A stretch of 64,000 nucleotides of DNA from Bugula neritina. Taxonomy: Eukaryota; Bryozoa; Gymnolaemata; Cheilostomatida; Bugulidae. The notes under the pieces were generated by a model. That model was not told the origin of the DNA, searched no databases, and saw only the letters and a program-made list of their open reading frames with translations. Below, piece by piece: positions 46,701 to 61,895 of this stretch; position 1 is the first letter of the stretch, and every line of letters starts with the position of its first letter. The stretch lies in assembly GCA_964035545.1 (NCBI GenBank), contig CAXIUT010000230.1:558001-622000 (forward strand). Reading direction: 5' to 3'. The position numbers were made by a program, and so were the translations under genes.

Positions 46701-49180
46701 CTGCAGAATACTGAAATACACTGTAACATACTGAAATATACTGCAAAATACTGAAATACACTGCTACATACTGAAAAATACTGCAACACACTGCGATATA
46801 CTGCAACATACTAAAATACACTGTAACATATTGAAATACACTGCAACACATTGAAATATGCTGCAATGTACCGAAATATATGGTAAACTACTGAAATATA
46901 CTGTCACACATTGAAAAATACTGACACATACTGAAATATACTGCGACACAGTGCAATATACTGTAACATACTGAAATATGCTGTAGCACACTGAAATACA
47001 CTGCAACTCACTGAAATATACTGCAACATACTGAAATACACTGTAACATATTGAAATATACTGCAACATACTGCAATACACTGCAACATACTACAACATA
47101 TTGAAAGACACTGCAACACATTGAAATATACTGCAACATACCTAAATATACGGTAATATACCAAAATAAACTGTTCCACATTGAAAAATACTGCAACATA
47201 CTGAAATACACTGCAACACACTGAAAAACACTGCAAAATACTGTAACACACTGAAATATACTGCAAAATACTGAAATACACTGCTACATACTGAAATATA
47301 CTGCAACACACTGCAACATACTGCAACATGCTAAAATATACTGCAACATAGTGAAATACACTGCAAAATACTGAAATACACTGTAACATACTGAAATATA
47401 CTGCAACATACTGAAGTACACTCCTACATACTGAAATATACTGCAACTCACTGCAACATACTGCAACATACTAAAATACACTGTAACATATTGAAATACA
47501 CTGCAACGCATTGAAATATACTGCAAAATACTGAAATACACTGCTACACACTGAAATATACTGCAACACACGGCAACATAATGCAACATACTAAAATAAA
47601 CTGCAACATACTGAAATACACTGCAAAATACTGAAATACACTGTAACATACTGAAATATACTGCAACATACTGAAATATACTGCTACATACTGAAATATA
47701 CTGCAACACACTGCAACATACTGCAACAAACTAAAATACACTGTAACATAATGAAATACACTGCAACACATTGAAATATACTGCAAAATACAGAAATACA
47801 CTGCTATATACTGAAATATACTGCAACACACTGCAACATACTGCAACATACTAAAATATACTGCAACATACTGAAATACACTGCAAAATACTGAAATACA
47901 CTGTAACATACTGAAACATACTGCAACATACGGAAATACACTGCTACATACTGAAATATACGGCAACACACTGCAACATACTGAAACATACTAAAATACA
48001 CTGTAACATATTGAAATACACTGCAACACAGTGAAATCTACTGCAATGTGCCGAAATATATGGTAAACTACTGAAATATACTGTCACATATTGAAAAATA
48101 CTGCAACATACTGAAATATACTGCGACACATTGCAATATACTGTAACATACTGAAATATGCTGTAGCACATTGAAATACACTGCAACTCACTGAAATATA
48201 CTGCAACATACTGAAATACACTGTAACATATTGAAATACACTGCAACATACTGAAATACAGTGCTACATACTGAAATATACTGCAACATACTGCAACATA
48301 CTGAAATACACTGTAACAAACTGAAATACACTGCAACATACTACAACATTTTAAAACACACTGCAACACATTGAAATATACTGCAACATAACTAAATGTA
48401 CGGTAATATACCAAAATATACTGTAACACATTGAAAAATACTGCAACATACTGAAATACACTGCAACACACTGAAAAACACTGCAAAATACTGTAACACA
48501 CTGAAATATACTGCAAAACACTGAAATACACTGCTACATACTGAAATATATTGCAACACAATGCAACATACTGCAACATACTAAAATATACTGCAACATA
48601 CTGAAAAACACTGCAAAATACTGATATACACTGTAACATACTGAAATACACTGCAAAATACTACAACATTTTGAAATACACTGCAATACATTGAAATATA
48701 CTGCAACATACCTAAATATACGGTAATATACTGAAATATACTGTAACACATTGAAAAACACTACAAAATACTGAAATACACTGCAACATACTACAACATA
48801 CTGAAATACGCTGTAATACATTGAAATCCATTGCAACACATTGAAATGTACTGTAACTCGCTGAAACATACTGTAACTCACTGAAATATAGTGTAATATA
48901 CGGAAATGTACTGTAAAATACTGGAATATAATGTAACACACTGAAATATACTGCAACATACTGAAATACACTGTAACATACTGAAATATACTGCAACATC
49001 CTGCAACATACTGAAATACACTGTAACATGCTGAAATACACTGCAACATCCTACAAGATACTGAAATACACTGTAACATATTGAAGTACACTGCAACACA
49101 TTGAAATATACTGCAACATAGCAAAATATATATTAAACTACTGAAAAATACTTTAACACATTGAAAAATACTGCAACATA
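43780..49180. repeat. Transition block U10 between the two higher-order families
   Basis: It starts as a B-type unit (B 43780, A 45256, spacing 1476) but never reaches D or another B. The part at 45.7-46.6 kb resembles 20.9-21.8 kb; 46.7-47.9 kb resembles 10.0-11.0 kb and 63.25-64.0 kb. Near 48.0-49.1 kb many private variants accumulate, such as 'tgtgccgaaatat', 'aacataactaaatg' and 'gaaatccattgc'. It ends at the 'atagcaaaatatatattaaa' block just before the first landmark C. Confidence 0.75.
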
Positions 49181-49200
49181 CATAATTATACTGTAACACA
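49118..49200. repeat. Landmark C block, AT-rich 'aaaatatatattaaac' plus 'cataattata' (representative copy)
   Basis: The ACTG core decays over several consecutive monomers: 'catagcaaaatatatatt', 'aaactactgaaaaatacttt', then 'acatacataattatactg'. The 'cataattata' starts are 49181, 51020, 54829, 57178, 59527 and 61896. It is absent from the first 49 kb. It is not read as a promoter, because the TATA-like string is one monomer variant repeated once per unit with no gene beside it. Confidence 0.85.
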
Positions 49201-51019
49201 CTGCAACATACTGCAACATACTAAAATATACTGCAACATACTGAAATACACTGCAAAATACTGAAATACACTGTAACATACTGAAATATACTGCGACACA
49301 TTGCAATATACTGTAACATACTGAAATATGCTGTAGCACACTGAAATACACTGAAACTCACTGAAATATACTGCAACATACTGAAATACACTGTAACATA
49401 TTGAAATATACTGCAACATACTGCAATATACTGAAATACACTGGAACATATTGAAATACACTGCAACAAATTGAAGTATACTGCAACACACTGAAACACA
49501 CTGAAATACACCGCAAAACACTACAACATACTGAAACATACTGCAACATACTGAAATACACTACTACATACTGAAATATACTGCAACATACTGCACCATA
49601 CTGAAATACACTGTAACATACTGAAATACACTGCAACATAATACAATATATTGAAATACACTGCGACACATTGAAATATACTGCAACATACTGAAATATA
49701 CTGCGACACATTGCAACATACTGTAACATACTGAAATATGCTGTAGCACATTGAAATACGCTGCAACTCACTGAAATACACTGCAACATAGTCAAACACA
49801 GTGCTACATACTGAAATATACTGCAACATACTGCAACATACTGAAATACACTGTAACATACTGAAATTCACTGCAACATACTACAACATTTTGAAATACA
49901 CTGCAACACATTGAAATATACTGCAACATACCTAAATATACGGTAATATACCAAAATATACTGTAACATCTTGAAAAATACTGCAACATACTGAAATACA
50001 CTCCAACACACTGAAAAACACTGCAAAATACTGTAACACACTGAAATATACTGCAACACAGTGCAACATACTGCAACATACTAAAATATACTGCAACATA
50101 CTGAAATACACTGCTACATACTGAAATATACTGCAACATACTGCAACATACTAAAATACACTGTAACATATTGAAATACACTGCAACACATTGAAATATA
50201 CGGCAAATACTGAAATACACTGCTACATACTGAAATATACTGCAACACACTGCAACATACTGCAACATACTAAAAATTACTGCAACATACTGAAATACAC
50301 TGCAGAATACTGAAATACACTGTAACATACTGAAATATACTGCAAAATACTGAAATACACTGCTACATACTGAAAAATACTGCAACACACTGCGACATAC
50401 TGCAACATACTAAAATACACTGTAACATACTGAAATTCACTGCAACATACTACAACATTTTGAAATACACTGCAACACATTGAAATATACTGTAACTCGC
50501 TGAAACATACTGTAACTCACTGAAATATAGTGTAATATACGGAAATGTACTGTAAAATACTGGAATATAATGTAACACACTGAAATATACTGCAACATAC
50601 TGAAATACACTGTAACATACTGAAATATACTGCAACATCCTGCAACATACTGAAATACACTGTAACATACTGAAATACACTGCAACATCCTACAAGATAC
50701 TGAAATACACTGTAACATATTGAAGTACACTGCAACACATTGAAGTATCCTGCAACACACTTAAACATACAGCAACATACTGAAATATACTTCGGCACAT
50801 TGCAGTATACTGCAGCATACTGAAATATGCTGTAGCCTACTGAAATACACTGCATTATACTGAAATACACTGCTACATACTGAAATATACTGCAACATAC
50901 TGAAATACACCGTAATATGCTGAATTACACTGCAACACATTGAAATATACTGCAACATAGCAAAATATATATTAAACTACTGAAAAATACTTTAACACAT
51001 TGAAAAATACTGCAACATA
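49181..51019. repeat. C-type higher-order unit V1 (1839 bases)
   Basis: C is at 49181. The phase-shift variant 'cggcaaatactg' (F) has its AAATACTG at 50205, 815 bases before the next C. Landmark E is absent, so the middle is shorter than in later units. Just upstream of C lies the most AT-rich short block of the array, 'aaaatatatattaaac' (about 49,124-49,139), followed by 'gaaaaatacttt'. Both recur before each C. Confidence 0.82.
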
Positions 51020-54000
51020 CATAATTATACTGTAACACACTGCAACATACTGCAACATACTAAAATATACTGCAACATACTGAAATACACTGCAAAATAC
51101 TGAAATACACTGTAACATACTGAAATATACTGCGACACATTGCAATATACTGTAACATACTGAAATATGCTGTAGCACACTGAAATACACTGAAACTCAC
51201 TGAAATATACTGCAACATACTGAAATACACTGTAACATATTGAAATATACTGCAACATACTGCAATATACTGAAATACACTGGAACATATTGAAATACAC
51301 TGCAACAAATTGAAGTATACTGCAACACACTGAAACACACTAAAATACACCGCAAAACACTACAACATACTGAAACATACTGCAACATACTGAAATACAC
51401 TACTACATACTGAAATATACTGCAACATAGTGCACCATACTGAAATACACTGTAACATACTGAAATACACTGCAACATAATACAATATATTGAAATACAC
51501 TGCGACACATTGAAATATACTGCAACATACTGAAATATACTGCGACACATTGCAACATACTGTAACATACTGAAATATGCTGTAGCACATTGAAATACGC
51601 TGCAACTCACTGAAATACACTGCAACATAGTCAAACACAGTGCTACATACTGAAATATACTGCAACATACTGCAACATACTGAAATACACTGTAACATAC
51701 TGAAGTTCACTGCAACATACTACAACATTTTGAAATACACTGCAACACATTGAAATATACTGCAACATACCTAAATATACGGTAATATACCAAAATATAC
51801 TGTAACATCTTGAAAAATACTGCAACATACTGAAATACACTCCAACACACTGAAAAACACTGCAAAATACTGTAACACACTGAAATATACTGCAACACAG
51901 TGCAACATACTGCAACATACTAAAATATACTGCAACATACTGAAATACACTGCAAAATACTTAAATACACTGTAACATACTGAAATACACTGCAAAATAC
52001 TACAAAATATTGAAATACACTGCAATACATTGAAATATACTGCAACATACCTAAATATACGGTAGTATACTGAAATACACTGTAACACATTGAAAAATAC
52101 TGCAAAATACCGAATTACACTGCAACATACTACAACATACTGAAATACGCTGTAATACATTGAAATACACTGCAACACATTGAAATATACTGTAACTCAC
52201 TGAAATATAGTGTAATATACGGAAATATACTGTAAAATACTGGAATATACTGTAACACACTGAAATATACTGCAACATAATGAAATACACTGTAACATAC
52301 TGAAATACACTGCAACATCCCGCAACATATTGAAATACACTGCAGCACACTGCAACATACTGCAACATACTAACATATACTGCAACATACTGAAATACAC
52401 TGCAAAATACTGAAATACACTGTAACATACTGAAATATACTGCAACATACTGAAATACACTGCTACATACTGAAATATAAGGCAACACACTGCAACATAC
52501 TGAAACATACTAAAAATTACTGCAACATACTGAAATACACTGCAGAATACTGAAATACACTGTAACATACTGAAATATACTGCAAAATACTGAAATACAC
52601 TGCTACATACTGAAAAATACTGCAACACACTGCGACATACTGCAACATACTAAAATACACTGTAACATACTGAAATTCACTGCAACATACTACAACATTT
52701 TGAAATACACTGCAACACATTGAAATATACTGTAACTCGCTGAAACATACTGTAACTCACTGAAATATAGTGTAATATACGGAAATGTACTGTAAAATAC
52801 TGGAATATAATGTAACACACTGAAATATACTGCAACATACTGAAATACACTGTAACATACTGAAATATACTGCAACATCCTGCAACATACTGAAATACAC
52901 TGTAACATACTGAAATACACTGCAACATAATACAATATATTGAAATACACTGCGACACATTGAAATATACTGCAACATACTGAAATATACTGCGACACAT
53001 TGCAACATACTGTAACATACTGAAATATGCTGTAGCACATTGAAATACGCTGCAACTCACTGAAATACACTGCAACATAGTCAAACACAGTGCTACATAC
53101 TGAAATATACTGCAACATACTGCAACATACTGAAATACACTGTAACATACTGAAATTCACTGCAACATACTACAACATTTTGAAATACACTGCAACACAT
53201 TGAAATATACTGCAACATACCTAAATATACGGTAATATACCAAAATATACTGTAACATCTTGAAAAATACTGCAACATACTGAAATACACTCCAACACAC
53301 TGAAAAACACTGCAAAATACTGTAACACACTGAAATATACTGCAACACAGTGCAACATACTGCAACATACTAAAATATACTGCAACATACTGAAATACAC
53401 TGCAAAATACTTAAATACACTGTAACATACTGAAATACACTGCAAAATACTACAAAATATTGAAATACACTGCAATACATTGAAATATACTGCAACATAC
53501 CTAAATATACGGTAGTATACTGAAATACACTGTAACACATTGAAAAATACTGCAAAATACCGAATTACACTGCAACATACTACAACATACTGAAATACGC
53601 TGTAATACATTGAAATACACTGCAACACATTGAAATATACTGTAACTCGCTGAAACATACTGTAACTCACTGAAATATAGTGTAATATACGGAAATATAC
53701 TGTAAAATACTGGAATATACTGTAACACACTGAAATATACTGCAACATAATGAAATACACTGTAACATACTGAAATACACTGCAACATCCCGCAACATAT
53801 TGAAATACACTGCAGCACACTGCAACATACTGCAACATACTAACATATACTGCAACATACTGAAATACACTGCAAAATACTGAAATACACTGTAACATAC
53901 TGAAATATACTGCAACATACTGAAATACACTGCTACATACTGAAATATACTGCAACATACTGCAACATACTAAAATACACTGTAACATATTGAAATACAC

Positions 54001-54828
54001 TGCAACACATTGAAATATACAGCAAATACTGAAATACACTGCTACATACTGAAATATACTGCAACATACTGCAACATACTAAAAATTACTGCAACATACT
54101 GAAATACACTGCAGAATACTGAAATACACTGTAACATACTGAAATATACTGCAAAATACTGAAATACACTGCTACATACTGAAAAATACTGCAACACACT
54201 GCGACATACTGCAACATACTAAAATACACTGTAACATACTGAAATTCACTGCAACATACTACAACATTTTGAAATACACTGCAACACATTGAAATATACT
54301 GTAACTCGCTGAAACATACTGTAACTCACTGAAATATAGTGTAATATACGGAAATGTACTGTAAAATACTGGAATATAATGTAACACACTGAAATATACT
54401 GCAACATACTGAAATACACTGTAACATACTGAAATATACTGCAACATCCTGCAACATACTGAAATACACTGTAACATACTGAAATACACTGCAACATCCT
54501 ACAAGATACTGAAATACACTGTAACATATTGAAGTACACTGCAACACATTGAAGTATCCTGCAACACACTTAAACATACGGCAACATACTGAAATATACT
54601 TCGGCACATTGCAATATACTGCAGCATACTGAAATATGCTGTAGCCTACTGAAATACACTGCATTATACTGAAATACACTGCTACATACTGAAATATACT
54701 GCAACATACTGAAATACACCGTAATATGCTGAATTACACTGCAACACATTGAAATATACTGCAACATAGCAAAATATATATTAAACTACTGAAAAATACT
54801 TTAACACATTGAAAAATACTGCAACATA
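51020..54828. repeat. C-type higher-order unit V2 (3809 bases, internal 1450-base duplication)
   Basis: C is at 51020, and E occurs twice, at 52061 and 53511, 1450 bases apart. C-to-E is 1041, as in V3-V5. F is at 54024. It lacks one monomer near 54,061: the 'caacacactg' step present in V3 at about 56,400 is missing, which gives an F-to-C distance of 805 instead of 815. Its total length equals 2349 + 1450 + 20 - 10. Confidence 0.83.
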
Positions 54829-57177
54829 CATAATTATACTGTAACACACTGCAACATACTGCAACATACTAAAATATACTGCAACATACTGAAATACACT
54901 GCAAAATACTGAAATACACTGTAACATACTGAAATATACTGCGACACATTGCAATATACTGTAACATACTGAAATATGCTGTAGCACACTGAAATACACT
55001 GAAACTCACTGAAATATACTGCAACATACTGAAATACACTGTAACATATTGAAATATACTGCAACATACTGCAATATACTGAAATACACTGGAACATATT
55101 GAAATACACTGCAACAAATTGAAGTATACTGCAACACACTGAAACACACTGAAATACACCGCAAAACACTACAACATACTGAAACATACTGCAACATACT
55201 GAAATACACTACTACATACTGAAATATACTGCAACATAGTGCACCATACTGAAATACACTGTAACATACTGAAATACACTGCAACATAATACAATATATT
55301 GAAATACACTGCGACACATTGAAATATACTGCAACATACTGAAATATACTGCGACACATTGCAACATACTGTAACATACTGAAATATGCTGTAGCACATT
55401 GAAATACGCTGCAACTCACTGAAATACACTGCAACATAGTCAAACACAGTGCTACATACTGAAATATACTGCAACATACTGCAACATACTGAAATACACT
55501 GTAACATACTGAAATTCACTGCAACATACTACAACATTTTGAAATACACTGCAACACATTGAAATATACTGCAACATACCTAAATATACGGTAATATACC
55601 AAAATATACTGTAACATCTTGAAAAATACTGCAACATACTGAAATACACTCCAACACACTGAAAAACACTGCAAAATACTGTAACACACTGAAATATACT
55701 GCAACACAGTGCAACATACTGCAACATACTAAAATATACTGCAACATACTGAAATACACTGCAAAATACTTAAATACACTGTAACATACTGAAATACACT
55801 GCAAAATACTACAAAATATTGAAATACACTGCAATACATTGAAATATACTGCAACATACCTAAATATACGGTAGTATACTGAAATACACTGTAACACATT
55901 GAAAAATACTGCAAAATACCGAATTACACTGCAACATACTACAACATACTGAAATACGCTGTAATACATTGAAATACACTGCAACACATTGAAATATACT
56001 GTAACTCACTGAAATATAGTGTAATATACGGAAATATACTGTAAAATACTGGAATATACTGTAACACACTGAAATATACTGCAACATAATGAAATACACT
56101 GTAACATACTGAAATACACTGCAACATCCCGCAACATATTGAAATACACTGCAGCACACTGCAACATACTGCAACATACTAACATATACTGCAACATACT
56201 GAAATACACTGCAAAATACTGAAATACACTGTAACATACTGAAATATACTGCAACATACTGAAATACACTGCTACATACTGAAATATACTGCAACATACT
56301 GCAACATACTAAAATACACTGTAACATATTGAAATACACTGCAACACATTGAAATATACGGCAAATACTGAAATACACTGCTACATACTGAAATATACTG
56401 CAACACACTGCAACATACTGCAACATACTAAAAATTACTGCAACATACTGAAATACACTGCAGAATACTGAAATACACTGTAACATACTGAAATATACTG
56501 CAAAATACTGAAATACACTGCTACATACTGAAAAATACTGCAACACACTGCGACATACTGCAACATACTAAAATACACTGTAACATACTGAAATTCACTG
56601 CAACATACTACAACATTTTGAAATACACTGCAACACATTGAAATATACTGTAACTCGCTGAAACATACTGTAACTCACTGAAATATAGTGTAATATACGG
56701 AAATGTACTGTAAAATACTGGAATATAATGTAACACACTGAAATATACTGCAACATACTGAAATACACTGTAACATACTGAAATATACTGCAACATCCTG
56801 CAACATACTGAAATACACTGTAACATACTGAAATACACTGCAACATCCTACAAGATACTGAAATACACTGTAACATATTGAAGTACACTGCAACACATTG
56901 AAGTATCCTGCAACACACTTAAACATACGGCAACATACTGAAATATACTTCGGCACATTGCAATATACTGCAGCATACTGAAATATGCTGTAGCCTACTG
57001 AAATACACTGCATTATACTGAAATACACTGCTACATACTGAAATATACTGCAACATACTGAAATACACCGTAATATGCTGAATTACACTGCAACACATTG
57101 AAATATACTGCAACATAGCAAAATATATATTAAACTACTGAAAAATACTTTAACACATTGAAAAATACTGCAACATA
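54829..57177. repeat. C-type higher-order unit V3 (2349 bases)
   Basis: C is at 54829, E at 55870 (1041) and F at 56363 (815 before the next C). It is nearly identical to V4. It lacks the 20-base dimer 'aactcgctgaaacatactgt' that V5 has near 60,711 and V2 has near 53,643. Confidence 0.88.
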
Positions 57178-59526
57178 CATAATTATACTGTAACACACTG
57201 CAACATACTGCAACATACTAAAATATACTGCAACATACTGAAATACACTGCAAAATACTGAAATACACTGTAACATACTGAAATATACTGCGACACATTG
57301 CAATATACTGTAACATACTGAAATATGCTGTAGCACACTGAAATACACTGAAACTCACTGAAATATACTGCAACATACTGAAATACACTGTAACATATTG
57401 AAATATACTGCAACATACTGCAATATACTGAAATACACTGGAACATATTGAAATACACTGCAACAAATTGAAGTATACTGCAACACACTGAAACACACTG
57501 AAATACACCGCAAAACACTACAACATACTGAAACATACTGCAACATACTGAAATACACTACTACATACTGAAATATACTGCAACATAGTGCACCATACTG
57601 AAATACACTGTAACATACTGAAATACACTGCAACATAATACAATATATTGAAATACACTGCGACACATTGAAATATACTGCAACATACTGAAATATACTG
57701 CGACACATTGCAACATACTGTAACATACTGAAATATGCTGTAGCACATTGAAATACGCTGCAACTCACTGAAATACACTGCAACATAGTCAAACACAGTG
57801 CTACATACTGAAATATACTGCAACATACTGCAACATACTGAAATACACTGTAACATACTGAAATTCACTGCAACATACTACAACATTTTGAAATACACTG
57901 CAACACATTGAAATATACTGCAACATACCTAAATATACGGTAATATACCAAAATATACTGTAACATCTTGAAAAATACTGCAACATACTGAAATACACTC
58001 CAACACACTGAAAAACACTGCAAAATACTGTAACACACTGAAATATACTGCAACACAGTGCAACATACTGCATTATACTAAAATATACTGCAACATACTG
58101 AAATACACTGCAAAATACTTAAATACACTGTAACATACTGAAATACACTGCAAAATACTACAAAATATTGAAATACACTGCAATACATTGAAATATACTG
58201 CAACATACCTAAATATACGGTAGTATACTGAAATACACTGTAACACATTGAAAAATACTGCAAAATACCGAATTACACTGCAACATACTACAACATACTG
58301 AAATACGCTGTAATACATTGAAATACACTGCAACACATTGAAATATACTGTAACTCACTGAAATATAGTGTAATATACGGAAATATACTGTAAAATACTG
58401 GAATATACTGTAACACACTGAAATATACTGCAACATAATGAAATACACTGTAACATACTGAAATACACTGCAACATCCCGCAACATATTGAAATACACTG
58501 CAGCACACTGCAACATACTGCAACATACTAACATATACTGCAACATACTGAAATACACTGCAAAATACTGAAATACACTGTAACATACTGAAATATACTG
58601 CAACATACTGAAATACACTGCTACATACTGAAATATACTGCAACATACTGCAACATACTAAAATACACTGTAACATATTGAAATACACGGCAACACATTG
58701 AAATATACGGCAAATACTGAAATACACTGCTACATACTGAAATATACTGCAACACACTGCAACATACTGCAACATACTAAAAATTACTGCAACATACTGA
58801 AATACACTGCAGAATACTGAAATACACTGTAACATACTGAAATATACTGCAAAATACTGAAATACACTGCTACATACTGAAAAATACTGCAACACACTGC
58901 GACATACTGCAACATACTAAAATACACTGTAACATACTGAAATTCACTGCAACATACTACAACATTTTGAAATACACTGCAACACATTGAAATATACTGT
59001 AACTCGCTGAAACATACTGTAACTCACTGAAATATAGTGTAATATACGGAAATGTACTGTAAAATACTGGAATATAATGTAACACACTGAAATATACTGC
59101 AACATACTGAAATACACTGTAACATACTGAAATATACTGCAACATCCTGCAACATACTGAAATACACTGTAACATACTGAAATACACTGCAACATCCTAC
59201 AAGATACTGAAATACACTGTAACATATTGAAGTACACTGCAACACATTGAAGTATCCTGCAACACACTCAAACATACGGCAACATACTGAAATATACTTC
59301 GGCACATTGCAATATACTGCAGCATACTGAAATATGCTGTAGCCTACTGAAATACACTGCATTATACTGAAATACACTGCTACATACTGAAATATACTGC
59401 AACATACTGAAATACACCGTAATATGCTGAATTACACTGCAACACATTGAAATATACTGCAACATAGCAAAATATATATTAAACTACTGAAAAATACTTT
59501 AACACATTGAAAAATACTGCAACATA
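57178..59526. repeat. C-type higher-order unit V4 (2349 bases)
   Basis: C is at 57178, E at 58219 and F at 58712, with spacing identical to V3. I noticed only a few differences from V3, for example 'gcattatacta' at 58,070-58,080 in place of 'gcaacatacta', and 'acacggcaac' near 58,686. Confidence 0.88.
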
Positions 59527-61895
59527 CATAATTATACTGTAACACACTGCAACATACTGCAACATACTAAAATATACTGCAACATACTGAAATACACTGC
59601 AAAATACTGAAATACACTGTAACATACTGAAATATACTGCGACACATTGCAATATACTGTAACATACTGAAATATGCTGTAGCACACTGAAATACACTGA
59701 AACTCACTGAAATATACTGCAACATACTGAAATACACTGTAACATATTGAAATATACTGCAACATACTGCAATATACTGAAATACACTGGAACATATTGA
59801 AATACACTGCAACAAATTGAAGTATACTGCAACACACTGAAACACACTGAAATACACCGCAAAACACTACAACATACTGAAACATACTGCAACATACTGA
59901 AATACACTACTACATACTGAAATATACTGCAACATACTGCACCATACTGAAATACACTGTAACATACTGAAATACACTGCAACATAATACAATATATTGA
60001 AATACACTGCGACACATTGAAATATACTGCAACATACTGAAATATACTGCGACACATTGCAACATACTGTAACATACTGAAATATGCTGTAGCACATTGA
60101 AATACGCTGCAACTCACTGAAATACACTGCAACATAGTCAAACACAGTGCTACATACTGAAATATACTGCAACATACTGCAACATACTGAAATACACTGT
60201 AACATACTGAAATTCACTGCAACATACTACAACATTTTGAAATACACTGCAACACATTGAAATATACTGCAACATACCTAAATATACGGTAATATACCAA
60301 AATATACTGTAACATCTTGAAAAATACTGCAACATACTGAAATACACTCCAACACACTGAAAAACACTGCAAAATACTGTAACACACTGAAATATACTGC
60401 AACACAGTGCAACATACTGCAACATACTAAAATATACTGCAACATACTGAAATACACTGCAAAATACTTAAATACACTGTAACATACTGAAATACACTGC
60501 AAAATACTACAAAATATTGAAATACACTGCAATACATTGAAATATACTGCAACATACCTAAATATACGGTAGTATACTGAAATACACTGTAACACATTGA
60601 AAAATACTGCAAAATACCGAATTACACTGCAACATACTACAACATACTGAAATACGCTGTAATACATTGAAATACACTGCAACACATTGAAATATACTGT
60701 AACTCGCTGAAACATACTGTAACTCACTGAAATATAGTGTAATATACGGAAATATACTGTAAAATACTGGAATATACTGTAACACACTGAAATATACTGC
60801 AACATAATGAAATACACTGTAACATACTGAAATACACTGCAACATCCCGCAACATATTGAAATACACTGCAGCACACTGCAACATACTGCAACATACTAA
60901 CATATACTGCAACATACTGAAATACACTGCAAAATACTGAAATACACTGTAACATACTGAAATATACTGCAACATACTGAAATACACTGCTACATACTGA
61001 AATATACTGCAACATACTGCAACATACTAAAATACACTGTAACATATTGAAATACACTGCAACACATTGAAATATACGGCAAATACTGAAATACACTGCT
61101 ACATACTGAAATATACTGCAACACACTGCAACATACTGCAACATACTAAAAATTACTGCAACATACTGAAATACACTGCAGAATACTGAAATACACTGTA
61201 ACATACTGAAATATACTGCAAAATACTGAAATACACTGCTACATCCTGAAAAATACTGCAACACACTGCGACATACTGCAACATACTAAAATACACTGTA
61301 ACATACTGAAATTCACTGCAACATACTACAACATTTTGAAATACACTGCAACACATTGAAATATACTGTAACTCGCTGAAACATACTGTAACTCACTGAA
61401 ATATAGTGTAATATACGGAAATGTACTGTAAAATACTGGAATATAATGTAACACACTGAAATATACTGCAACATACTGAAATACACTGCTACATACTGAA
61501 ATATACTGCAACATCCTGCAACATACTGAAATACACTGTAACATACTGAAATACACTGCAACATCCTACAAGATACTGAAATACACTGTAACATATTGAA
61601 GTACACTGCAACACATTGAAGTATCCTGCAACACACTTAAACATACGGCAACATACTGAAATATACTTCGGCACATTGCAATATACTGCAGCATACTGAA
61701 TTATGCTGTAGCCTACTGAAATACACTGCATTATACTGAAATACACTGCTACATACTGAAATATACTGCAACATACTGAAATACACCGTAATATGCTGAA
61801 TTACACTGCAACACATTGAAATATACTGCAACATAGCAAAATATATATTAAACTACTGAAAAATACTTTAACACATTGAAAAATACTGCAACATA
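59527..61895. repeat. C-type higher-order unit V5 (2369 bases, one extra dimer)
   Basis: C is at 59527, E at 60568 and F at 61081. The 20 extra bases are one dimer, 'aactcgctgaaacatactgt', near 60,711. Private variants include 'catcctgaaa' near 61,243. The longest stop-free stretch of the window (minus strand, 60,278-61,264, 328 codons) lies here only because this copy lacks a few stop-creating variants. Confidence 0.86.

Noticed and set aside
49124-49139. TATA-box-like 'aaaatatatattaaac' as a promoter
   Set aside because: It is a monomer variant repeated once per C-type unit (six times), with no transcribed gene or other promoter element beside it.
60278-61264. Longest open frame, 328 codons on the minus strand, and several hundred similar frames
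   Set aside because: All are translations of the satellite; each overlaps others in the remaining minus-strand frames with the same peptide, starts and stops fall on random monomer variants, and no gene-like context exists. None is called as a CDS.
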